NCBI GenBank assembly: GCA_013397435.1
Contig: VZRG01001696.1
Span: 1-64,000 of the forward strand
Origin: Erythrocercus mccallii
Taxonomy: Eukaryota > Chordata > Aves > Passeriformes > Dicruridae
Direction of reading: 5' to 3'
DNA length: 64,000 bases
The notes under the pieces were generated by a model. That model ran no database searches and was not told where the DNA came from. It saw only the letters and a list, made by a program, of their open reading frames with translations. The number at the start of each line of letters is the position of its first letter. Position 1 is the stretch's first letter. A program made the translations under genes and the position numbers. Below, piece after piece: positions 48,306 through 61,475 of the stretch.

Positions 48306-51300
48306 CGACGGCCACCAGAGTCTCTGTTTGTCCTCTTCCTTGAGCCTGGAAAAGGAGGAGGAAATCAATGGTTGGAGACAGAATCCTGCAGCCAAGATCA
48401 AAGGAGGATGAAGAATCACACTTGCTGTTTCTTGCATCTGGTTTCTCAAGGCACCAGCCTAGGGACACCTAGGCAGGCCTCAGTGGGAGAAGACAGCAAA
48501 GGATTTGGTAAAGGTCCAGAGCATTTGACAGCAGATTCTAAGTCTTTATCAGTCTTCTGTACTAAAAGGAAGAACAAAAATTAATTCACCTTTTTGTCCC
48601 CTTTCTGGGCTCTGAATCCATTTAGGATAAATTGGAGCAAGGGTGCAGCTATTGCCATGAGGAGACCAAAAACATGGTGTGTTCTGGCTGTATGCTCATT
48701 TTGTTTTTTCAGGCAAGATTGAGAGTTGAGGGATGCATGGACTTCGTTCAAACCCCCTCCTCATTATTTTCTGTGGTGATTTTTGTACTCTTAGAAGCTG
48801 CTGGCTCCAGAGTCAGTGTAACTCAACTTGGGTCCTTGTGAATTCTCAGAGTTGAAAATATGGGAAGGATTCTATTGGAGGAACTATTTTAAAAATTTGT
48901 TTCTTGGACTGATCTAAATGCCAGAAGGAAACCATGCCAGCGCCACAAATGGCTGGTTTGTAAATTTTTATTCTGACGGCTTTCCCACATTTTTTGGAGA
49001 GGTTGTAAGCTGATTTCTGAAAGAGAAAGCTCTGTGTTGCTTAGCTGCAGTTTGTATGAGTTTTTTTTTTTTCTAGCTGTGGGAATGGAGCTGCAATACA
49101 ATACAGGGCAAAAACTCCTGTTACAGGGTGATGTGTGGTGGCAACCCTTTGCCTGTTGGGTTAGATGGTTACAGATGTGAGGGAGTGGGGAGAAGATGCT
49201 TCTTTGCATCCAGTGAGCTGTTCTGAACCATCACAAAAGATTTCTGTGTGTTTCACATTGTTTATAAAATAAGAAAATCTGTATATGCAGCATGTTCCCC
49301 CAACTAGTGAATTTTTGTCAGGGTTAAATATGAATTGCATTTGTATCTGTGGGACAGATGTGTATAGGTGGAGGGTCTTAGTATAGGCATTAAATGAGGC
49401 TGCATGGATTTCATGGGAGCTGTAGAACTGTAATGGGGAGAAACAGTTCATTCAAATTTCATACTGTGTAGCTTGTTCCTTTCCAGATAGGTTTTGTTTA
49501 ATGTAATTTGTTATTTTGATAGCTTCCTCTCCTCCCACTCACCATACTTCCCAACTTATTTCTGTAAATGTATCGACATGGTAAAAAAAAATCCATAAAC
49601 AGAGATAACAAGCTTTTTGTGTGCTCATACGTATTGTTATTCATAGAACACATTAAATGCCTAAGGTTACCGCTTTTGGTCCTTAAGGGATGTAGTAATA
49701 AAAATTCAACAGCCATTTTTTTCCTAATCAGAATTCTGTACTGAATGCATCTGGTTTGGAACTAGTAGATTTAAAAAAAGGTGATAAAAGCTCTGCTTGG
49801 CTGTTAGATATTTTTATTTTTTCCTTTTGGGTATCATAAATTGCTTGCATAGAAATACAAGGTACAGCCTGACTTGTTTTTAAGAGAAGATGAATTTTGG
49901 ATTAGAATTCTAAGTGAATTTTTTATAGGAGAGAGAAACCTTGAAGCACCCCTCAGTACCTTGTACTTGTCTAGTACTTAAGTAACCTTTGGTCTTAAAA
50001 CATATGTATAATTAATATTTCATTGTAGCCTTCTAAATATATTTTGTTACCAAATTAACTGCCTGCCTCACTGTGTTTTTGGAGGGAGCTTTAAGTGTGC
50101 ATGCACTTGTCCTTAAAGTTATATGACTGAGGAAAATGGGGTTTGTTTTCCATGTAAAGCTTGCTGTTGCCCCAAATAGGCACCATAGCAAAGTGGTTAC
50201 TTTCTGATCCCATGCCCAGTGAGACACTTGGCACTCAAGTAGTGCTTTGTGTGTGCTGTCCTGCTGGAATTGGGTTTTCTTGCTGTCAGTTAATGTGATA
50301 AAAGCGTGGAAGTAGAGTTCCCATTAAGGTAATGTTCCAAGGTAGGTCACTGATCTGAACAGCATCTTCTGAAGTTTTTGGGGACTATATTAGGTGCTTA
50401 GAATTTGGTGTGTCTTTGGCTATGGGACAAAATCAGAACTAAGGTAGCTACTCATAGTGGTAGTTTGGTTTTCCGAGTTTTTGTTGCTTTGAAAATAGAC
50501 CTGGTGTGCATCCTGGTGTGACCCCTTGGAAGTCAGCAGGTGGCAGGAGAGCGGTGGGGCAGGTAAGTGTTGCTTGGCTGTGAGGCCACACCAGGGCTGT
50601 GATGTTAAAAAGGGTTGAAGTTGTGTGTTTTCATATGGTTCCTCTTCTTTTAGCCAGTTCCTCTGGGAACATGGTGTCACTGCTGTGGAGGTCAGGGGGT
50701 CTGGAGATGGCCCCATGAAGAATGATGGACTCAGTGGCCCTCTGGCATGGGAGGTGTGGAAAGTCTTGGTGTCTGCTTTGAAGTGCCCCCCTCCATTTCC
50801 ATGTTCTCAGAATTGCCCCCAAAGGAGGTCACTTGTGGGTGCTGGGAGTGGCTCTGCTGTTGGGACAGGCAGCTCCGGCTGTGGCAGGAGGGTGGAGTGG
50901 ACATTCCCCCGACATTCCAGGGGCTCACAAAGCTGTTTTTCGGGAGATGACCGAGACAAAGAGCGAGTGTGGCAGCCTGCTCGGGAACACAGATTTATGG
51001 CTCAACTCCTGACCCATCCTCAAATGCAGCCATGAGCTGTGCATTATAATGGGGGATTAAATTTGTGTGTCTCTTTGAGTTACTAGTGGCATTAGTCATC
51101 CCCCCTATAAGTGTCCAGCTGGGTTGCTGAAATAACTGGTTTTCTCCCCAGGTCTTCTTTCCAAAGCTTCTGCATTGGTTCCTGCATGTTTCTGGTTGCA
51201 TGTTTCTGGTCTTTTTAATACCTCTTACCATGCCTATATTTCTTTTCTTTTAATTCTTTCAAAGTATATGTTAGCAGATGGTTTTAAAAGAAATATTTTG

Positions 51301-54300
51301 GGAAATTCTTAGCTTTCCCATGTGGTTAAGATTGCTCAATCTCTTGGTGGTTCCATTTGATTGCAAAGTCAACATTGCTATACTTTTAGAAAGAAGTGTT
51401 ATTACTCATATGTAGTTACCTGAAATCCCCAAAAAACCAAGTTCTCAAAAATGCACAGTATCCCCCCATCGTGAGAGATTTCAAGTGCTCCATTGTTCAG
51501 GCACAAACCTCATGCAGTTGCCTCCTTAAGTCAGTTGTTTCCTGTTCTGTTCTCATAATGATAGACATGAAAGACTAAAGATAATGGTGTTTTCTAGTGA
51601 GCATAGCCCAAGGTGAATTCTGTTGGCTAAATAAATAACTGGATTTTAAAAAAACAACCAAAAAAGGGCTAGATGGTGTTTGAAACCATAACTCCAGAGT
51701 CAGCTAAATTCCTTCTTGGGATGTGTAGCCAGCTTGGCTTAGTTTGGTGGGGCTTTGATTGGGATTTTTCACGTTCTGAAAATCGTGTGGTTTTAGTACA
51801 AATTAGCATTTTACACCTCATTTAATGGAATAATTGACTTTGCTGTTGGCTAAATGCTCCTTCTTTTCTGTTTGTGGAGCTGTGCTCGCATCTCAGCGGG
51901 TGCGACCCCTTGACATTGGAGTTTGCACCAGGACAGTTCCGTAGTCTGAGGATGGTGACATTTTCACATTGGTGGGTCAGTTTGGACTGGTGAAGGGGGA
52001 TAGTGGGTGACTTGGAAATTGTTTTAGTTCTGTTTGGGAAGGCATAGGATGCATTCATAACCAAGCAGTGGTAGGAGCCCTTGTGTTTCACAGGGCAGGG
52101 GATGAGGCTGTGGGGGAGTGCCACTGTGTGTGTAGTAAACATTTGGCTATTTAGCATTCCCTCGTGCTCTGAGCAACCTGTTGTGTGGCCTGAACAGGGT
52201 AAATATAAATTCTAGGGAAAGGTGCTGGGGAGGCCTTGTTAGCATTCTTCTGTGAAAACAGCAGTAGAGTCCTTGGATGCTGGTTCATTCCAGTCTTGCT
52301 TGTCAAGGAAATGGAAGCAATTATCGTAGGTAAACCAAGGGAATTTAAAATGGATCCAATAATCTGATTTTATCTCTGATTCTGTGACTATTTATCAACT
52401 CCCCGTGCTGTCAGGGAGGGAAATTAGGTTACCTGGTACCGTTAGTTGTCTCCATCTCTGGATTTTTATCATCATTTCTTCTATTGTTGCAATTGTCCTA
52501 CAAATTTACGTGCCAGTGAGTTAATAGATGAATATCTAGAAAGGCTCTTTGTGCATGTGAGCTTGCAGAAACATCTCCTTCAATCTTTCACATGCTGTTT
52601 AAACCCAGTGATGCTTGTTACAGAGACGCTGGCTTTGCTGTACTGCTGATTCCCTTCTGCAGCCACCAAATTTGCACTTTTTTGTTTCAGCCCTGTTGAT
52701 CTCAGTGCCCTGCAAACCTTGGTGACGGAATCTTCGGAATAAAATGCAGGACTCCAGAACTGACTGTGGGGAGCAGATGACAGATATTGTACAGCCATTT
52801 TTATTTGCATAATGTTACTTCTTTAGCCTCGTGTCTATTAATTAGCATTTAATAATCTCTCAGAGAAGAGATCCTTCGCACAGGCAGAGCAGGCTTCTTT
52901 CCATCTTAGCTCTCTCTCACGGTGGTGGGCAGATGGTTGAAATGTTCTGTCTGTATAACAGTTCTGGGTTAGGAGAGGGAAACATTTGAATTTCCCTTGC
53001 ACTGAAGGACTGAAGCATGGCACACTTGTGTCTTGCTGGATTATCATTACTTCACAGCTGAGCTGGTTCTTTGAGCCCTGGGAGGAGGACACAGGATTTT
53101 TAGGAGCTGTAATAAAGGAGTGGAAGTTAATGCTGTTAATACTAGTTTTGCTGTAATTTCCACATAGTATTTTGCAAGAAGTTTTCCAGATGTGCTTTTT
53201 TCATCTCTATGTTTCTAGGGACAGTACTAAAATCTTTAAAAAAAGCAAGAAGCTCCCCTTCTGTTTCTTGCTTTTCCCATCTCCCTGAATTGCTGTGCTG
53301 AGTTTAGTTTGTGGCTGGTCGCTGTGTGGTGCTGGCAGTGACCCTCTCCCAAAAGCCAAGCAGGACTCACCACATTCACCAAAAGCCTGGGCTGAGCAGA
53401 AGGTTTAAATTTTGTCTTGCCAATTATCAGGAGATATTTGCTGAGGGCTTTGAGGAAAGGTTGGGTTTGGTTTGGGCTGAACGTGGATTTGGATGGATCA
53501 AACTGAAATGTTATTTTTTTGTTATTATATTCAAAAAGGGTCTTTTTGAAGAGTTTAATTGCTAGGAGAATGTGTTGGGGTGAAAAATGAAATGATGGAC
53601 TTAATCTGCAGAAGCCTCTGGATCTTGGGAGCAGACCTAAGGAAAAGGTTGGCATGCGTATAAGGTGCTGCAGAGAAGTAGGAGAGGAGAGAGTGAAACC
53701 CTGTAAATATCATAGGAAGAGGAGCACTTACATTTCCCTAATACTGGGAAGAGAAGGAAGCCCCTGCTGTCTGACCCACATAACCATTCAGTGCCTTAAT
53801 GCCTGTGAACAGAAATGATCAGCTCAGACCTGCTGTTGCCACAGGATTGAAGCTACCAGTGAAGCTGACAAGTTCCTCGGGATCCTGTTCCTGACTGGAT
53901 TACGGGCACTGCTTCAGAGAATGCGGTACACAAGAACAGCAAATTGCACTGAATGCCACCAGCAAAGCATGTCTGCAACTCAGCACGAGAAACTCTTACT
54001 GTGAGGACCTGAGTAGACCTCCTGCAACTGAAGATTCAGCCAGGCCATGCTGATTTAGTAATTTGATAAGTTTTAAAAACATTTATTGTTTGGGTGGAGT
54101 TTCTCATGGGTTGGCGTCTATTTGGAAAAAACTTTAAAGCATTTGCAGAACTCCTTTTAGCATTTTTGGGCAAAAGAATAGAAACATTTCTCATTTTGTA
54201 TGTTTCTCAAAATAAACGGGAGCTATATCAAAACCTGACATTTTTGATGGAGGTAGTCTTCTCAATGATAAAAACTTAGTGATTTGGGAAATTCTAAAAA

Positions 54301-54357
54301 AATGAAGTTTTCAGAGAAATGAGAATTTTCTGAACATGCTAGGTAGCACTGAGATTC

Positions 54358-54376
54358 TTTTTTTTTTTTTTTTTTT
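54358..54376. repeat. T19 homopolymer
   Basis: Nineteen consecutive Ts. On the minus strand this is an A19 tract, which could be the tail of a retroposed sequence lying to its right, but no parent transcript is recognised. Confidence 0.9.
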
Positions 54377-57300
54377 GTATCTGGACTTGAAACTGAGGCC
54401 AGTTTATGGCATCACAGGTTGTGTCATGGCATGTGTTGCATCAGTCCAGTTGGGCAGTACCAAGGCTTCAAAGTTGTGTCTGGGGCTTGGAGCCCAACCA
54501 GAGGTGAAAGTCTGGTAGAGATGGGGACCTGGGGTCTGCAGGCCCCTGTAGCCTGCAAGGATATACACCTGGGCTGGGATTTTTGTCCATGCTTGAAGGT
54601 AATACAAAGGTGCACAGCCGTGTGCAACTTGCTTGGACTGTCCAGATACTCTGCTGTGACCTCAACCAAAGAAAAGGTGGAGGACATTGTAAACAGATTG
54701 TGGAAACGTGTCCCAGTCAATTCCAAAAGCTATTTGAGATGGAGGATCGCTGCAGATTTCCTGCAATAGAGAACCCATGATTTTTGTTGTCTTCCCTAAT
54801 AGCCTCTTGCTCAAAACATTTTTATTACAACTTGATGTGGCCACCACTGCATCAAAAGACAGTCAACACACCAGAAATTTGTCACACAAGTTGTGCCTTT
54901 CATTCTTGGAAGAATAGGTTAAGATAGAAGACATTTCCTGATACGCATTAACAGAAGAACAGATAGAAACTCAATCCTCCTGTTACACTTGAATAGTATT
55001 TAACGTCTAACTGGCTGTAATTAGGCTTGGAATGGGAACATAATTAAGTGCACGTCTGTTTCCCTTTGAAAACAAAGAAAGGAAACAAATACAGATAGGT
55101 TACCCTCAGTACCTTGATGCTCTCCCTAATGGCTGCATCTTATGGCTGGGTTAATTTTCACTGGTGCAGCTGCCCTGTGCTGGATGTAGCATTTATTGCT
55201 CTGTGGCGTGCACTGATTGCAGACAGAGCATGATTCAATTTACCTGCAAAATAATGTCTTAAAGGAAATCAGCAGCTGATACTATTGCATGTTTTTGAGA
55301 TGTTTTTTCCAAATTTCCTCTGTTTTCAGGTCATTGATGCTATGCTAGAGCTCCTTTTTTGTACAGCTGAATCTTTGAGTCAGTTAAAGCTGTTCCAGTG
55401 GGCAGTTGCTTGTAAATGTTGAGGTCAGCTTGAGCGTTACCTGGAACTGAGTTCCTCTTTCCAATATACTTCAGGAAAACTGCTGAGTTAAATCGTGTGG
55501 GTCAAATAATCTAGAGGCTTAAATTGATCTCTCTTGTCCCAGAATAACCTATAGGCCATCTGTGCATCACCTGCAGTCTTTAGGGTTTTGGTTTTCTTCT
55601 ATGCAAGTGTGATCTAAAACTCCTGAAGAAAGAACCAGGACCTCAAGATGTCAGAGAGCTGACTTTCAGGAATGTTTCCCTATTATTTCCTGGAACATAC
55701 AAGCCAACTCTTGGTATATTCCTTGCTTCCTGTTCTCACAAAACAGGAGCTGATGCAAAGGGGTTGAATTAAGATTTTCCAACAGAAGGTCACACCATTT
55801 AAAAAGAAAGAAAAATGTAGTTCACGCAGACGACCTTACAGGTTTATTTCTGTCATGTCAGGTAGGACTGGGGACACATAACAGCCTTTCTAGGAGGCAA
55901 CATGACCTTGCTGCAGTTACTGAATGCGTGCAGGATGTCTGTGCAGCTTTCAGAGCACTCGTGCAAAACTCTCACTGGCAGGATGGGGCAACTGCTGGTT
56001 TTGCCTATGGCCTTGTAGATAAATAGTTCCTTATGGAAAAAAAAAACCCACTCGTTTTTAAACATTTCCCTGCTGGTCTCCAACTTCTAAGCAATGCTTT
56101 CACTGGGCATCCTCCCAGCATGGAAAGGGCTGCTCAGTGCCCCCTGTGCCCTGCTCAGCACTGACTTCACCCACCCTCAGCTGTGTTTACTGGCATTCTC
56201 ACCAGAGAGACGTGCAAGACAGAGCCATTGGTCCTTGTCCCATCCAAGGTGGTCCCTGCCACAGCCAAGGGACAGCCAGCAGCCTCCTGGCCAGCACGAG
56301 AGCACTGCCAGGCAGGTGTGGGGTGGGCTGTCCCTCTGTGCTCACCGGCTGGTGAAATTACAAACTGCAGGAGATGTGCTGGACCAGCCACTGTGGTAAT
56401 AAACAGTATTTCATCCAGCTCTTGTGTAATTTTCAACTGAAAACAGCAACAAAAATAAAACCTCCCACTCCCAGGACTTTTGTGTTTTGTAAGCAACAGC
56501 TAGTTGCTTTTTGACAGAATGGTTGTACTCAAAATAGGTATGTCTGTGGTAGAGGGAATTTTCAGCTCATGGAATTGATCAGAATGATATGGAAAAGTTG
56601 CCTCATTTTCTGTGAGCTGTCATGATATGCATATAATACTCTCTAACACTAAACAAACCTTGTCCCTGTTGTACAGAAACCTGAGCGTGCTGCACCATAG
56701 CTATTTTTTAACAGAAGTATCATATTTAATGTGTTCCCTTCCCTCCTGCTCACTGACCTCAGACTGCTGGAGGACCAGACAGGATTAATCCCTTTGCCAT
56801 GAAGAAAATCCAGTATTAAAGCAAGGAGCTCGGTTGTTTCCTAGAGCAGTGCAATCCCCAAATGATAAAGAATATAACTGAACCACAACCACTTAGTTGA
56901 TTTCTTCTCTTAATTTCACTTAATTTCCAGTGTCATAGCAGGTGTTAAACCAAAATGAAATTCTATTTTTTCCAGCACTATTGAATATGAAAAATATTTA
57001 AGATTGCAGACCTCTAAATCTGAAGGATATAGAGAAGAATTTCATGCTAAGTCTTAGCTCTTAGGCAATCAATCAAGTTATTAATGATGTAAGAATAAGA
57101 GCCACCTCATCAGTGAGGAGCAGAAAATTACCCAGTTTTTCTTCTAGTACCATTAACCAGCTTATAAGTTGTGCTCCAAGTCCAAATCTGTGTGGCACTA
57201 AAATTTCCCTTTTGAAAATATATTTGCTCTACATCATATATTAGTGCAATACTGGTAAGCAAAAGAATATGAAATAAAATGACATTTTAAGAAGAATTAC

Positions 57301-60300
57301 ATCAGCTCTGGTTGATGGGCACATGTGGGTAGGACTCAACTTGGTCCATGTGATAGGTGTAAAATGTCTTAGAACATCATCTTGCTCTGCTTAAATTCAG
57401 TGGGAAACAAACTGTCTTACGCAGTCAGGCAATGGTTTTTGAAACTCACCTGTGCTTAATATTCATGTCCAGTGAAACAGACAATTACTCTGCCTTGGAT
57501 TCCACAGGATTCCCATAGACATGTGGTTGAGAGAGTTTATCATTCATTCATGTGCTGGATATCTGCAGAGGATAAACTTTCTTCCCCTTCCTCTGTCAAG
57601 TTAAATTCTGCTTCTCGTCTCTAGACTTGCTTGCTGGTCTCTAGACCCCGTGGTTTTGCAGCACAACATCATTTTACAAGAAATATGTTATCCTCTGGTG
57701 CAGTGGTCCCACTGAAGCTTAGATGGACCCTAAAAGAGATAAAATTATGTTTAAGATTTTGCAGCTTCTGTGAAAAAAAAAAAAAAAGCTTAAACTGAAA
57801 GAATACAAGAGGAAAAGACACCTCTGTGTTGATGGTGGATGAGTAAATGCTGACTATTATGGCTGGCATCAGAGGGCATGGAAGAGTGCATGTTGTTTGG
57901 AATAAATTCAGAAAAAACTGCACCCTGGCTGCACTCTATATGTTGATAAGATGGGATTTTTCTACAACATTGATAGCTGTATGTTATATTTTCTCTGTTC
58001 TTAAGAAGCACTGTGTAATTACTTACGTCAACAGTAAAACTTTGGATTTATTTATCAATGACAGTCCTTAAAAAATAATAGTTGGCATGTCCATTCGATA
58101 AGACAGAGCCACTGGTGCAAGTCAGGCAATATATCTAAGATGTGGCACAGCTGTGAGTTAGTCATTTTAAGTCCCTAACTGTAATAATTATTATGTTGGA
58201 GCTTTCACTTTGACATCTTATTTCAATTGCAGGAGTAGCAAGCTGAAATAAAAATTTGGGTTACCTGCTGTTGCTTGTAGAGTACCGGAATGCTTCTGAG
58301 AAGTCTAATGAATACTGCTTGTGAAGACAGATTAGGATGGAGCAGCTGGCTGTATCTGAGCTATGAAATTTATACACCGTGATGCTTCTTTATTCTGAAG
58401 CTGCATGGACAATGCTCTGAAAAAACCTTTCAGGCTGCCCAATATCTTGGGAAAGGGAGCAGAGCTGCTGGTGCATGAGAGCAAGCCCCAAGGTGAGTGG
58501 GCTTCCACAGCTGGGAATGATCCATGCAACTTTCCTGAATTCACAGATCAGGCAAGCCCTTTTGTGGGGGGGAAAAAAAATCCTGTCATGCAGGACATAG
58601 GGGAGATAGTTCTTCTTCAGGGGAAGAGCTGCACATTTCAGCAGATGGATATCCACCTTTATTTTGGAAGATCATTTGACTGGGGCACAAGCGTGTTGAC
58701 ACACTTCCCCACGGAGAGGAGACTTGGTGTACCTGCTTAAGAATGTCCTCGTCCTCTTTGTGCTGAGTGCCAGCAATCTGTTATCTCCATGGTATTTTCC
58801 AAGTGTGGCAAGCAGGATCAGGTTTAAGTGGTGACCTCCAGAACAAGGTGGTTTGCTTACTTTTACCCTGCTGTGGACATGAAGACACAGAGGAAGATTT
58901 TGCTGATGTGGAGTTCTGGTTAAAGACCGGGATGCAGAATTCTGTCATTTGTGGATTCTGCCAGGTTTTGTAGGTGCGATTGTCAAGTGCTTCTAGGAAC
59001 TGGACTGACTTCTTAGCTCAGGAAGGGTTTCTCTCTACTTCACTCATACAGTGGATATTATGACAGCTGCAAAGAGTTATTAGCAGTTTTGTTTGATAAA
59101 TTGTAATCAGAACACTCTGTGTGGGGATACAGCTCTCAGAACTCTGCTTTAGCATAGGAAAAGAGCACTAGCGTCTACTGGGGCAGAGGCTGTGCTGGGA
59201 AGGACAGTGAGGGCTTCCCAAGCTGTCAATTAAGGCTAGCACATGTTAAAAGGAAAAGGATATCAGGTAACTTACTGCTTGGAGGAAACTTTTAATGTGG
59301 GGATTTCTTCAAGTAGAAAGGAGTTTGTTCATGCTGAGAGCCTATTCTGTAGCTTTTGCTTTCTCCTACACCCCAGCAAGACCCTTCTGGGAGAAATTAA
59401 TGCTGGTTGCTGTTGGTTTTGTGTCAGAGTTAAATTAAGGCTTTTCACTAGCCTGGATTAAGGTGTATTTTGGTGTTTGGTGGGTGTAGGCAGTGACAGC
59501 TCATGGAAAGATGTGATCATTCATCCTAGCATGCATCTTGAATCTGAGTGGGTGAATGACAGGCTGGTTTTCTTCTGGTGGCCCTGTGCAATTCTATCTA
59601 AAATCCCCTGGAATGGCTACTGCCCAGCTGGTCCGGCTGAGAGCAGAGCAGAATGGCTTAGAGCAGTCTGTTTTGTTCTTATCCTCTCCTATGGCTTGGT
59701 GAACAAGAGGGCAAAGGGCTCAGCAGGGACTCAGCAGAAGGTAATTAATTTCTCTGGCATTCCTGGACCATGCTGCTTTTAGGCAGAGAGAATTTTCAGG
59801 TTAGCCACAGTGTGATTTCTGTTTCCCACTTCTTCTTCCCCCTGAGTGGGTATCATGTAGGGACAGAGATTGCTCTGTGGCTTAGTTCATGCTTTGTTTT
59901 CTTTTATCACCTTATGTAGTGCAGTTTAAATTACACTTTTCAAATGGTAAATTGCTTAGGAAAGACTCCTTAATGCCATTTTTCCTGGCAGTTTATTTCA
60001 TACTTTTCATGCAAGTTGTACCAATCAAGTGTTCAGTGGAGCTGCCTGCTAAGCAGTAACAGATGGCCCATGCTAGCGAGGACAGGAAGGATCACAGGGG
60101 TAAGAGCCAGTGTTATCTACATATGTGTTTTGGATTGCATCATGAATGCTTCCCAGGAGGAAGCACAGCTGGCACTGGAATTGTGGAGATCTGATTTTTG
60201 GTATTCTCTATTCCATGTCTTGGCATATGTGAAAATCAAGTTCACGTTGGGCTAGATAAATAATATTGGAATTATACCTCTTCTTAAATGAAATCATTGT

Positions 60301-60308
60301 GCTTGCTA

Positions 60309-60415
60309 ATTTTCTTTTTGGGTTTTTTGCTGGGTTGTTTGGGGTTTTTTTTGTTGTTGTTTGGTTGTTTGTTTGTTTTGTTGTTGTTGTTGTTTTGGGG
60401 TTTTTTTTTGTTTAT
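60309..60415. repeat. T/G low-complexity tract (TTG/TTTG-rich)
   Basis: Almost purely T and G on the plus strand, with local (TTG)n such as gttgttgttgttgttttggg. The minus-strand frame through it gives a monotonous Asn/Lys/Pro translation and is not a gene. Confidence 0.9.
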
Positions 60416-60857
60416 CCTGTAATCAAAAGTGCTGTTTGAGAAAATACACAGAAGAGAGCAGCCAGATCCGTGATACAATCTCGTTTCCATGTGTGCTTTA
60501 CCACAGGATGGCCTGAAAAGGGAGTAACTAATGCAAAACTGAAGGAAGAAAACCAGAATTAATCATAGATGGTTTGATCAGTATTTCCCACTCTAGCTTG
60601 CTCTGGCACTAAAACACTTGGGTACCATGACAGGTAAAAGGTCAAAGAGGAGAGGGGGATGTGTCAGAAAGTGCCTGCCTTGCAGAGCTCATGTTTTGGG
60701 AAAATTTCTTCCTGACTCTGGGCTGGCAGCATCCCCTGTGCTTCGACCTGGTTTTCATCTGTAGCAGTGGGCACATCTCCAAGGGGGCAGGCAAAAAGCA
60801 AGAATGAAGAAAGCTGTGATCTTAAACACAGTCTGTGGAAGCCAAACTTTGATTCCC

Positions 60858-60880
60858 CTAAGGTGGCCGAGCCACCTTAG
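60858..60880. repeat. Perfect short inverted repeat (10-bp stem, 3-nt loop)
   Basis: CTAAGGTGGC is followed by CGA and then by its exact reverse complement GCCACCTTAG. The stem is G/C-containing and perfect. No known RNA is recognised at this site. Confidence 0.85.
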
Positions 60881-61290
60881 CCACAGCCACCTTTGTCTTG
60901 TGTACTGTATTATATTGCATGTTTGTCCAGGTGCCAGCAGGAAAGGCCAAGAGATCCTAGGCATGGCCACCTGATTAAAATTTGGCACATCATTGGCACC
61001 TGTCTTCTCTTGACACTAAGACACAACATGAATAAAAATGTGAGAAACTTCTTACTGAAAAATTCACTATCAGACAGTCATGGAAAATTCATTACTTTGT
61101 GGGTTTTTTGGGTTTAATTTTTCTTTTTCTTTTTTGTTGTTGTTGCTGTCCTAGAAACTTTCAGTTTAGACGATAACATTTCATTTGGTTCTGACATTTA
61201 AATCCTTTTCCTTCCCCTGCATGGACAGAGGCTATGAAGTCCTTGCTTTGTATAAGGCAACTAGAGCTTGTGTCAGTCCTGGGATGAGGC

Positions 61291-61475
61291 AATCATAGAA
61301 TCACAGAATGGTTTGGGTTGGAAGGAACCTGAAAGATCCTCTGGCTCCTATCCCCCGCCAAGGGCAAGGATGCCACCTGCTAGACCAGGTTGCTCAAAAC
61401 TCCACCCAGCCTGGCCTTGAACTCTTCCAGAACTGGGGCAGCCATAGCTTCCTTCCAGTGCCTCACCACCTCTGA
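61291..61475 (-). mobile_element. CR1-type LINE, 3'-end fragment, antisense in TSPAN7 intron 1
   Basis: It opens with AATCATAGAATCACAGAATG, the CR1 terminal motif on the opposite strand, then gtttgggttggaaggaacct, aaagatcctc, tgccacctgctagaccaggttgctcaa, cctggccttgaactcttcc and ccagtgcctcaccacc, all CR1 3'-end landmarks. It lacks the usual gggcaacctgtt segment, a small internal deletion. It is on the minus strand, antisense to TSPAN7. It is closer to the common avian consensus than the other two fragments, so probably younger. The right boundary is approximate. Confidence 0.9.

Noticed and set aside
60284..60490. 68-codon minus-strand frame rich in Asn/Lys/Pro
   Set aside because: It is a translation of the T/G low-complexity tract.
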